From NCBI RefSeq assembly GCF_024298885.1, contig NZ_CP101166.1, positions 1,488,001 through 1,552,000 of the forward strand: a DNA stretch of 64,000 nt. Direction: 5' to 3'. Of the stretch, positions 35,840 through 42,764 are shown in pieces. Under the pieces are notes generated by a model. The model was not told the DNA's origin. It was given only the letters and a program-made list of their open reading frames with translations, and did no database searches. A program made the translations under genes and the position numbers. The number at the start of each line of letters is the position of its first letter. The first letter of the stretch is position 1. Source of the stretch: Haloglomus halophilum (GTDB lineage: Archaea; Halobacteriota; Halobacteria; Halobacteriales; Haloarculaceae).

Positions 35840-37582
35840 TCACAGCGCCCGGTCGACCCGCTCGGCCGTATCCGGACCGACCCCCTCGACGCTCGCGAGT
35901 TCCTCGCGCGAGGCCGCGCGCACCCCCTCGACGCTGCCGAACCGCCGGAGCAGGCGCTTGCGCAGCTCGGGACCGACGCCGTCGACATCGTCCAGCGGCG
36001 TCGAGACCTCGTCCCGGACCTGCTGGTGGTACGCGACGGCGAAGCGGTGGGCCTCGTCGCGGACCCGCTGGAGGACGTGGAGGTGGGCGGCGTCGTCGGA
36101 CCAGTCGTGGACCCCGTCGGGCGTGACGACGAGTTCCTCGGCCTTCGCGAGCGCGACGGCGGGCACGTCCCAGCCCGTCTCGGCGAGCGCGTCCTGCGCG
36201 GCGCCGAGTTGCCCCTCGCCGCCGTCGATGAGCAGCAGGTCCGGGTTCGGTCGGTCGTCGCGGCCCTCAACTGCGCGCTCGGCGCGCCACGCGACGAGCC
36301 GGCGCATGTTCGCGTAGTCGTCGTTCTCGTCGGCGAGGCGCTTGCGCCGGTAGTCCGACTTGTCGGCCTCGCCGTCGACGAACGTCACGTTCGAGCCGAC
36401 GACGGCCTTCCCGCCCGCGTGACTCACGTCGAACCCCTCGATGCGGCGGGGCCGGCGGTCGAGCGAGAGCGCGTCGCGCAGGGCCGCGAGTTCGTCGCGC
36501 CCGGCATCGCGCGAGCGGGCGTTCTTCAGCGCGAGGTCGACGAGTGTCGCCTCCCGGCCCGCGCCGGGAACGCGGACGGCGACGCCCTCGGCTTCGAGCC
36601 ACGCCGTCACGTCGGCGTCGTCCGGCCGCTCCGAGAGGAGCAGCGCGTCGGGCAGCTCGCGTTCGGCGTAGTACTGGGTGAGGAAGGCCGAGAGAACGGC
36701 CGCGACGCGGTCCTCGCCCTCCGGCGCCGCGAGCGAGTGGCGCTCGCGGTCGACGAGCTTGCCGTCGGCGCTGTGGAGTCGGGCGACGGTCGCGTCACCC
36801 CCCGAGATGGCGACCCCGAGCACGTCGACGGCGCGCTCCTCGCGGTCGCCGGCGTGGACGGCCTCGCCACCGCCGCCGTGGAACGTCTCGACCGCGTCGA
36901 GGCGGTCCCGGAGGTTCGCCGCGCGCTCGAACTCCTGTTCGTTCGCGGCGGTCTCCATCGCGTCCCGGAGCGGGTCGGCGAGGACACCCGTCTCGCCTTC
37001 GAAGAAGCGTTGCACCGCGTCGACATCGCCGCCGTAGCCCGACTCGTCGATCTCTCCCGTGCAGGGAGCCGTACAGAGCCCCATCTCGTAATCGAGGCAG
37101 GGCCGGTCCCGGCCCTCGAACTTGTGGTCCGAGCAGCCCCGCAGTCCGTACGTCTCGCGGAGCGCCTTCACGACCGTCTCGACCCGGCCCATCTCCGTGT
37201 ACGGCCCGTAGACGGTCGCATCGGGGTCCGGATCCCGTGTCACCTCGATACGGGGGAACTGGTGGTCCGTGAGCTGGACGAGGGGGTAGGACTTGTCGTC
37301 CTTCAGCCGGACGTTGTAGCGAGGCTGGTGGCGTTTGATGAGGTTCGCTTCCAGCAGGAGTGCCTGTGTCTCCGTGTCCGTGACGGCGGTGTCCACGCGC
37401 GCGGCACGCTCGACCATCCGCCGGATGCGCTCGCCGCGAGGGTCAGCATACGATCGCACGCGGCTCCGCAGGTCGACAGCCTTCCCCACGTAGAGGACGG
37501 TTCCGTCGTCGTCCTCGAACTGGTAGACGCCGGGACTCGTCGGGAGGTCGGCGGCGCGTTCCCTGACCGCGGCCGCGTCCAT
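35840..37582 (-). CDS. uvrC: Excinuclease ABC subunit C
   Basis: 580-residue UvrC, the dual-incision nuclease of nucleotide excision repair. The N-terminal GIY-YIG domain has [24 protein letters not shown]. Cysteines near [14 protein letters not shown] and a UVR helix follow. The C-terminal nuclease of RNase H fold has [23 protein letters not shown] double helix-hairpin-helix with [18 protein letters not shown] ends the protein. I prefer ATG 37582 ([14 protein letters not shown]), the usual haloarchaeal start; ATG 37612 in frame is possible. It is a bacterial-type system acquired by many archaea. No uvrA or uvrB lies in this window. Confidence 0.95.
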   Translation of the reverse strand: MDAAAVRERAADLPTSPGVYQFEDDDGTVLYVGKAVDLRSRVRSYADPRGERIRRMVERAARVDTAVTDTETQALLLEANLIKRHQPRYNVRLKDDKSYPLVQLTDHQFPRIEVTRDPDPDATVYGPYTEMGRVETVVKALRETYGLRGCSDHKFEGRDRPCLDYEMGLCTAPCTGEIDESGYGGDVDAVQRFFEGETGVLADPLRDAMETAANEQEFERAANLRDRLDAVETFHGGGGEAVHAGDREERAVDVLGVAISGGDATVARLHSADGKLVDRERHSLAAPEGEDRVAAVLSAFLTQYYAERELPDALLLSERPDDADVTAWLEAEGVAVRVPGAGREATLVDLALKNARSRDAGRDELAALRDALSLDRRPRRIEGFDVSHAGGKAVVGSNVTFVDGEADKSDYRRKRLADENDDYANMRRLVAWRAERAVEGRDDRPNPDLLLIDGGEGQLGAAQDALAETGWDVPAVALAKAEELVVTPDGVHDWSDDAAHLHVLQRVRDEAHRFAVAYHQQVRDEVSTPLDDVDGVGPELRKRLLRRFGSVEGVRAASREELASVEGVGPDTAERVDRAL

Positions 37583-37730
37583 GCTGTCCACGACTCGGCG
37601 CGCGACGGACATGTGGGTGTCGGCTGCGGACGCCGGGAGCGACCGTGGCGCCAGCCCGGCCCGACGGGAAAACCGCGCGACTGCGCCCCTCCGTGCGGGG
37701 GTTTAACTACCTGCACGCCCACCGCCCGGT

Positions 37731-38171
37731 ATGGACGTGCGGGACGCCGTCGAAGCCGACGCCGACCGGCTCGCCGAGTTGACCGGCCAGCCGTCGGACG
37801 TGATGCGCAACCTGGTCCACGACCGGACGGTTCGGGTGGCCGTCGAGCCACCGGACGAGGACGGCGAGGACCTGGACCTCGAGGGGGAAGCGAGTCGGGT
37901 CGTCGGCTTCGTGAGCTACGACGCCCAGAACGGGGCCGTACACATCACTCAGTTCGAGGGGTCCCTCGAGGCCTGCGAGCGCCTGCTCGACGAACCGCTC
38001 CGGTTCGCCCGCGGCGAGGGGATGCCGGTCGAACTGCTCGTCGCGGAGAACGAGGACGAGAAGCGCGACATCGCCGAGGCCGCCGGCTTCCGCCACGAGG
38101 GGCGCGGCCCGACGTTCGACGGGATGCCGACGGTGCGCTACCGGCACGAGCCGACGCGAGTAGAGCAGTAA
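37731..38171 (+). CDS. GNAT-like N-acetyltransferase, diverged
   Basis: 146 residues with the N-terminal MDVRDAVEADADRLAELTGQ typical of GNAT enzymes, a central strand pair (VVGFVSYDAQNGAVHITQF) and a C-terminal AEAAGFRHEGRGPTFDG. The canonical acetyl-CoA loop (Q/RxxGxG/A) is hard to see: the segment after the central strand reads GSLEACERLLDE, so the fold may have lost or changed CoA binding. An acidic insertion (about residues 46-58) interrupts the early part. Divergent from uvrC. Confidence 0.65.
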   Translation: MDVRDAVEADADRLAELTGQPSDVMRNLVHDRTVRVAVEPPDEDGEDLDLEGEASRVVGFVSYDAQNGAVHITQFEGSLEACERLLDEPLRFARGEGMPVELLVAENEDEKRDIAEAAGFRHEGRGPTFDGMPTVRYRHEPTRVEQ

Positions 38172-38343
38172 ATATCCAGATAGCGCTATAGGGCCCTGTT
38201 GAAACCCTCAACTGCTGACAGCATCGGCGTGACCGATACAGAGGATAGATTCAATAACTCCAAGGAGATCTCCGAGATCAATCCCTCGGATTCCCCCGGA
38301 CCTCGACCCAGGGGCCAATTGCCTCAGGACATAATGCACAGCA

Positions 38344-38352
38344 ATATATTGA
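38344..38352 (+). promoter_or_regulatory. TATA element inside the TIR element
   Basis: ATATATTGA about 32 bases before the ATG at 38380. It gives the small gene its own promoter with a leader of only a few bases. Confidence 0.5.
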
Positions 38353-38379
38353 ATACAATCACCCGGTGAGGGTAGTCAC

Positions 38380-38589
38380 ATGTCGGACGGTATCGGCCAT
38401 CGACTCAGAAACCTCGGCCTCCTGTTTATCGATGTGGCATTCGTCGCACTTTGCGCAGCAGTAGTGTTGTTCAAACCCGATGGATGGGAGATAAGCGATG
38501 TAACGTGGTGGCAGTGGTCGGTTGCATCTATATTATTCGTCGGGCTTACGATAAGATCGATTCAAAAGTTCAGAAATAGGGCAGAATGA
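38380..38589 (+). CDS. Small two-TM membrane protein inside the TIR element
   Basis: 69 residues with two membrane segments (about 14-32 and 44-60), a tryptophan-rich loop (VTWWQWSVAS) and a basic C-terminus (RSIQKFRNRAE). Codon use is visibly less G/C-biased at third positions than the neighbours, as expected for recently acquired DNA. It could be a passenger gene, an antitoxin-like peptide or a remnant; nothing in the sequence decides this. Confidence 0.55.
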   Translation: MSDGIGHRLRNLGLLFIDVAFVALCAAVVLFKPDGWEISDVTWWQWSVASILFVGLTIRSIQKFRNRAE

Positions 38590-38974
38590 CTCAAAAAGGC
38601 GGAAAAATTGATAATTTTCATCCAAATCTTCATTGCTCCCTCTTGTCATAGGATTGTTCACTCCTGACCGACTCGCGCGCTGTATGCAGCACGGCTCCAA
38701 CGATATATCAGCGGTTGAGAGTTTCAACAGAGTCCACTATATGAATTCGAAATGAGTTCTTATAGATTTACCAGCCTATATCGTTATATCAGAGCACCAT
38801 AATACGATTATACAGAATAGAAATTGACAACATGGCACTGCATACGCGCGAGCGAAGCGAGCGCGTTTCACCGCTCCGAGCGGCGAAGCCGCGAGGAGCG
38901 GCCTTTTTTCTGAACGTTCTTTGCCGCGAGTGGTTCGGCGGCTTCGCCGCCGAACCCGAGCGGGAAAAAGCTCG
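38590..38974. other. Gap between the small membrane gene and polB
   Basis: 385 bases: the right part of the TIR element (to 38736), an AT-rich stretch to about 38832 without features, and then copy 2 of the stop-codon-anchored element, which runs up to the polB stop codon. Confidence 0.6.
38838..38974. repeat. Stop-codon-anchored dispersed element, copy 2 (after polB)
   Basis: On the minus strand it begins at the polB stop as TAACGAGCTTTTTCCC. Hairpin 1 (38932-38956) is an 11-base stem with a TTC loop. Hairpin 2 (38871-38901) is a 7-base stem with an inner stem. GAACGTT lies between, and TTTCACCGCT and GCATACGCGCGAG mark the far end. Stem bases differ from copy 1 but pairing is kept. The plus strand has a T6 run after hairpin 2, so it could also terminate plus-strand RNA. 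Confidence 0.75.
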
Positions 38975-40735
38975 TTAGTTGAAGTCGTAGATCGTCATCG
39001 GGTCCGGCTTGTCCAGCCGGTGGAGGTCGACGATGGGGGCGTACGCCGTGTCGGGATTGATGTTGACGGACTGCTGGAAGTCCGTCTGCGCCTGCCAGCA
39101 ACCCGTGTTGACCGCGAGGACGTTGCGGTACTTCCCGTAGCCGAACTTGTGGACGTGGCCGGTGTGGAAGATATCCGGCACCTCGTCCATCACGAGGTAG
39201 TCCTTCTCCTCGGGAGCGAGGCGGGTGTGGCCGCCGAACTGGGGGGCGACGTGGCGCTTCTTCAGGAGCTGGTACATCGGCTTGTGGGGCTCGTCGTACG
39301 AGGCCTTCTCCTCCGGGAGTTCGGCGATGACCTCGTCCAGCGAGACGCCGTGGTACATCAGGATGTTGACGCCCTCGATGGTCACGGTGGAGGGGTTCCC
39401 GACGATGCGGGGGTCGTGGACGTCCATGATGTCACGGAGTTCGTCGTCGAAGCCCGGCTGGGGTTCGGCGAGGCGGACGGCATCGTGGTTCCCCGGGATC
39501 ATGATGATCTCCATGTCACCGGGCACCTCCTTCAGGTACTCCGCGAACGCCTCGTACTGCTCGTAGATATCCACGATGTCCAGTTCCTCGTCCTGGTCCG
39601 GGTAGACCCCGACGCCCTCGACCATGTCCCCCGCGATACAGAGGTACTCGACGCGTTCGGCCTCCTCGGTGTGGAGCCAGTCGGCGAAACGCGACCACGC
39701 GTCGGCGAGGAACTCCTGGCTGCCGACGTGGACATCAGAGATGAGGGCCGCTCGGACGGGTCGGTCGGCCGTGTTCGGCCGGTACGTCCGGGGGATATCC
39801 GGGAAATGGAGGTCGTCGACGAAGAGGATGGAGCCGTCGCCGCTCACGGAACCCTCGACGGCGATGACCTCGTCGAGCAGGAGTTCGTTCACGTGGTCGG
39901 CGATCTCCTTGTCCTTCATGACGAGGCACGGGAACGTCCCCCGAGGGTCCTCCAGGTCGATCATCCAGTGGCCGCTCTTCGTGGAGTTGATCTCCGCGAC
40001 CATCCCCACGAGTCCGGTCTCGCCGCCCCCGTCCCCGGCGCTGCCGAGTGTGTCCGTCGAGCGGTGGTTGACGCGCCCCTTCAGGTGGCGCGATAGCCGC
40101 TCGTAGCGGTCACGGAAGACGGCGACGAAATCCTCGTACCGGCCGGTTCCGGTCGAACGACCGGTGATGTCACCGCTGATATCGATGGAACGCAGGGAGG
40201 GGTCGCGCCCTCCGACAGCAGACCCCTCTGTTTCAACTGGAATATCGTCCGTTGTATCGTCTTCAGGCGCCGAGAGAGGGTCGTTGTCACCATCTGTTCC
40301 AGTCGAAACGGAGGGGTCCGTCCGGGCGGTATCGTCGGTCGTGTTCCCCCTACTGGAAAGGTCACCGGTCGGGTCCCCCCCGCTGGAAGAGTCGGCCGTC
40401 GGCTCCTCCTCGGGAGCGTTCGCGGCCGTGGCGGCAGCACCGCCGTCGCTCGCGGTGGCCCCGCGGTTGCCCGCCGGGGGCGTCCCGGTCGTATCCGGTC
40501 GGTCGGCCGTTCCGGCTCCCCCGCCGGCGGGAGTCCCATCGGCCGTCGCCTCGATGGCGGGTCGGACGTCCGCCGCAGTGAGTCGAGTGGTTCCCGAGAG
40601 GCCTGTGTCGGTGAGGTGCGCGATGGCAGCTTTCGGGTCCGGCGCGTTGGCCAGCAGCGTGACCGCCTCGCGGTCGGCGTTGAACCCGTGGCTGGCGAGC
40701 GCGCGGGCGACGGCAACCGGCTCCTCGAGAGGCAC
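38975..40735 (-). CDS. polB: DNA polymerase D small subunit (DP1)
   Basis: 586-residue exonuclease/regulatory subunit of the archaeal replicative polymerase D. The first about 75 residues (PLEEPVAVARALASHGFNAD...) form the N-terminal helical domain. Residues about 75-200 are an acidic, low-complexity linker. An OB fold follows, then the Mre11-like phosphoesterase. Its metal motifs are ALISDVHVGS, CIAGDMVEG, MIPGNHDAVR, MYHGVS and FHTGHVHKFG, all intact, so 3'-5' proofreading should be active. I start at the GTG at 40735; the frame beyond it overlaps the divergent signal peptidase gene. Two origin-box-like sequences lie in the linker-coding part. Confidence 0.93.
   Translation of the reverse strand: MPLEEPVAVARALASHGFNADREAVTLLANAPDPKAAIAHLTDTGLSGTTRLTAADVRPAIEATADGTPAGGGAGTADRPDTTGTPPAGNRGATASDGGAAATAANAPEEEPTADSSSGGDPTGDLSSRGNTTDDTARTDPSVSTGTDGDNDPLSAPEDDTTDDIPVETEGSAVGGRDPSLRSIDISGDITGRSTGTGRYEDFVAVFRDRYERLSRHLKGRVNHRSTDTLGSAGDGGGETGLVGMVAEINSTKSGHWMIDLEDPRGTFPCLVMKDKEIADHVNELLLDEVIAVEGSVSGDGSILFVDDLHFPDIPRTYRPNTADRPVRAALISDVHVGSQEFLADAWSRFADWLHTEEAERVEYLCIAGDMVEGVGVYPDQDEELDIVDIYEQYEAFAEYLKEVPGDMEIIMIPGNHDAVRLAEPQPGFDDELRDIMDVHDPRIVGNPSTVTIEGVNILMYHGVSLDEVIAELPEEKASYDEPHKPMYQLLKKRHVAPQFGGHTRLAPEEKDYLVMDEVPDIFHTGHVHKFGYGKYRNVLAVNTGCWQAQTDFQQSVNINPDTAYAPIVDLHRLDKPDPMTIYDFN
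40221..40244 (-). promoter_or_regulatory. Origin-box-like sequence inside polB (reverse)
   Basis: Minus strand TTCCAGTTGAAACAGAGGGG, close to the origin box. It faces away from the next copy at 40295-40319, the same outward arrangement of G-tracts as at the origin. It codes for part of the polB linker. Confidence 0.45.
40295..40319 (+). promoter_or_regulatory. Origin-box-like sequence inside polB (forward)
   Basis: TTCCAGTCGAAACGGAGGGG on the plus strand, followed by TCC. It pairs with the reversed copy about 50 bases to the left. Confidence 0.45.
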
Positions 40736-40835
40736 AGCAACAGGTGGCCGGGAGAGGGCAAAAACGCTACGGGCCAGGACAAGCGAAGCGGTCCCGAACA
40801 GAACGTTGAAACGCCGTCGGGCGGAACCCCGGGTG

Positions 40836-41804
40836 ATGAGTGACCCCGGTTCGGGCGACGGTGATGTGGCCGATACCCCCGATTCAGCGGGCGATGCGGC
40901 CGAACACCGAACCTCGCCGGACCGCCGGTCCGACGGCGATAGCGGACCGGCCGGTAGTTCGCCCGGCGACGGCTCGCCCGGGACCGCGCCACGGACCACC
41001 GACGATCCGGAGCCGGAGACGCCGGTCGAGTGGGTCAAGTGGTTCTTCTCCACCGACCACGGAGCCGTCGTCTACATCCGAGAGGTCGTCTCGAGCGTCG
41101 CGCTCGTGTTGCTGGTCGGCCTGCTGCTGTTCGCGGTGAGCGGCCTCTGGCCGCCGATGGTCGCCGTCGAGTCGGGATCGATGAACCCACACATGGAGCG
41201 TGGCGATCTCGTGTTCGTCATGGAGGAACACCGGCTCGCGGCGCCCGCGGCCTACGACGACACCGGGGTCGTGACCTACCAGACGGGACAGCGGACCGGC
41301 TACACGAAGTTCCAGCTGGCCGGTGATGTCATCGTCTACCAGCCGGACGGGAACGACCTGACGACCCCGATCATCCACCGGGCCCGCTTCTGGGTCAACG
41401 AGAGCGAGAACTGGGTCGCCAACGGCAAGGCCCAGCCCGAACACCTCGGCGGTGCCGAGAGCTGTGGTCAGCTCTCGCAGTGCCCCGCACCCCACGCCGG
41501 CTTCATCACGAAGGGCGACGCGAACGGCCGGTACGACCAGGTATCGGGCCTGTCGGAGCCGGTGAAACCGGCGTGGGTGGTCGGGACCGCCGAGTTCCGC
41601 ATCCCGTGGCTCGGCAACATCCGCCTCTGGGCCGGGCAGGCCACACTCGAACGGAGGACGGTGGGTGCTGCCTCGGCTCTCGAGCCGGGGACAGAGAGCA
41701 CTGCATCGGCCGGAACCGGAGTGAAGGCGAACGGAACTCCCGGAGGAGCGAACGGAACTCCCGGAGGAGCGAACGGAACCCCTGGGCAGTGTGGCTGGGG
41801 CTGA
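40836..41804 (+). CDS. Type I signal peptidase, first of a tandem pair
   Basis: 322-residue archaeal (Sec11-like) signal peptidase that cleaves Sec signal peptides outside the membrane. An acidic N-terminal tail of about 75 residues precedes one membrane segment (about 86-107). The catalytic serine is in ESGSMNPHMERGDLVFV. The GDVIVYQPDG box and a conserved histidine in PIIHRARFWVNES follow, with a DANGRYDQ region supplying an aspartate. The C-terminal tail has three copies of NGTPGGA, which are sequons in a tandem repeat. It starts about 100 bases from the divergent polB start. The downstream gene is its close paralogue. Confidence 0.88.
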   Translation: MSDPGSGDGDVADTPDSAGDAAEHRTSPDRRSDGDSGPAGSSPGDGSPGTAPRTTDDPEPETPVEWVKWFFSTDHGAVVYIREVVSSVALVLLVGLLLFAVSGLWPPMVAVESGSMNPHMERGDLVFVMEEHRLAAPAAYDDTGVVTYQTGQRTGYTKFQLAGDVIVYQPDGNDLTTPIIHRARFWVNESENWVANGKAQPEHLGGAESCGQLSQCPAPHAGFITKGDANGRYDQVSGLSEPVKPAWVVGTAEFRIPWLGNIRLWAGQATLERRTVGAASALEPGTESTASAGTGVKANGTPGGANGTPGGANGTPGQCGWG

Positions 41805-41837
41805 GGGGGAAGATATTCAGCCGACCGCCCAGAGCGG

Positions 41838-42764
41838 GTGAGCGTGGTCGACGACGGCCCCGAGACGCTCCGGGAACGGGTTCGCTGGTTCCTCTCGACC
41901 GACACCGGTGTCGTCGTCTACCTCCGCGAGGTCCTCTCCACCGTCGGGCTCGTTCTCCTCGTCGGGCTGGTGCTGTTCGCCGTCAGCGGCCTCTGGCCGC
42001 CGATGGTCGCCGTCACCTCCGAGTCGATGGAGCCCCACCTGCAACGTGGTGACCTCGTGTTCGTCGTGGAGGAACACCGGTTCCCGCCGGGGAGCGCCCA
42101 CGCTGACACCGGGGTCGTTCCGGCCCGCACGGGCGTCAAGACCGGATACCGGACGTTCGGCGCGCCCGGGGATGTCGTCATCTACCGGCCGCGGGGGGAT
42201 ACCGCCAGGACCCCGATCATCCACCGGGCCCGCTTCTGGGTCAACGAGAGCGAGAACTGGGTCGCCAACGGCAAGGCCGACCCGGCGTCTCTCGGGGATG
42301 CAGAGAGCTGCGGCCAGCTCTCGCAGTGCCCCGCGCCCCACGCCGGCTTCATCACGAAGGGCGACAACGCCGCGACCAACGCACGGTACGACCAGGTGAT
42401 GGGACTCTCACCCGTCGTCCGACCCGAGTGGGTGGTCGGGACCGCCGAGTTCCGCATCCCGTGGCTCGGCAACGTCCGCCTCTGGGCGGACGATACCCTG
42501 CTGACCGTCCGGGCCGCGAACGTGACCGTCCAGGACCGCGAGATCCAGGATGGAACCCTAGACAGTCACCAGAACGGAACCCTAGACAGTTCCGAGAACA
42601 GGGGCCGAGCCGGTCGTCGAACCGACGGCCGAGGTCAGTTATCGAACCGCGTCTGGACGAGCGGCTGGGCGTCCTCGACCTCGCCGATGCGCGAGTCCGA
42701 CAGGAGGACCGCTTCGGTCTCCTCGATGGGCACGGAGAGGGAGATCTCCTTCGTCCGGCCGTAG
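41838..42764 (+). CDS. Type I signal peptidase, second of a tandem pair
   Basis: 308-residue paralogue of the upstream enzyme, starting at GTG (VSVVDDGPETLRERV). It shares LFAVSGLWPPMVAV, the catalytic serine (TSESMEPHLQRGDLVFV), GDVVIYRP and PIIHRARFWVNES. A 69-base stretch is identical in the two genes (41364-41432 and 42210-42278), which means recent duplication or gene conversion. The last about 43 residues are encoded antisense to the 3' end of orc1, overlapping it by 130 bases. They have no family match, so the natural stop may have been lost. The acidic tail of the first copy is absent here. Confidence 0.85.
   Translation: MSVVDDGPETLRERVRWFLSTDTGVVVYLREVLSTVGLVLLVGLVLFAVSGLWPPMVAVTSESMEPHLQRGDLVFVVEEHRFPPGSAHADTGVVPARTGVKTGYRTFGAPGDVVIYRPRGDTARTPIIHRARFWVNESENWVANGKADPASLGDAESCGQLSQCPAPHAGFITKGDNAATNARYDQVMGLSPVVRPEWVVGTAEFRIPWLGNVRLWADDTLLTVRAANVTVQDREIQDGTLDSHQNGTLDSSENRGRAGRRTDGRGQLSNRVWTSGWASSTSPMRESDRRTASVSSMGTEREISFVRP

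Larger units (their letters stand above)
38191..38736. mobile_element. AT-rich TIR element carrying a small gene (MITE-like or IS-derived)
   Basis: Ends are imperfect inverted repeats. CCCTGTTGAAACCCTCAACT at 38194-38213 continues to 38216 on the left; its reverse complement lies at 38710-38732 on the right (20 of 23 positions match). CTATA flanks the element on both sides (38186-38190 and 38737-38741) as a possible 5-base target duplication. The interior is clearly richer in A and T than the surrounding genes. It contains a 69-residue membrane-protein gene but no transposase. I recall similar GTTGAAAC ends on haloarchaeal insertion sequences; this needs a database check. Confidence 0.6.

Noticed and set aside
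33959..38191. Frame of 1,410 residues on the plus strand
   Set aside because: It is the antisense of pheA, the SPFH gene and uvrC; no domain, and the minus-strand genes carry complete motifs.
40345..40395. Two more TTCCAG words with G runs in the polB linker
   Set aside because: They lack the GAAAC core, so they do not meet the box pattern; probably codon bias in a Ser/Gly/Asp linker.
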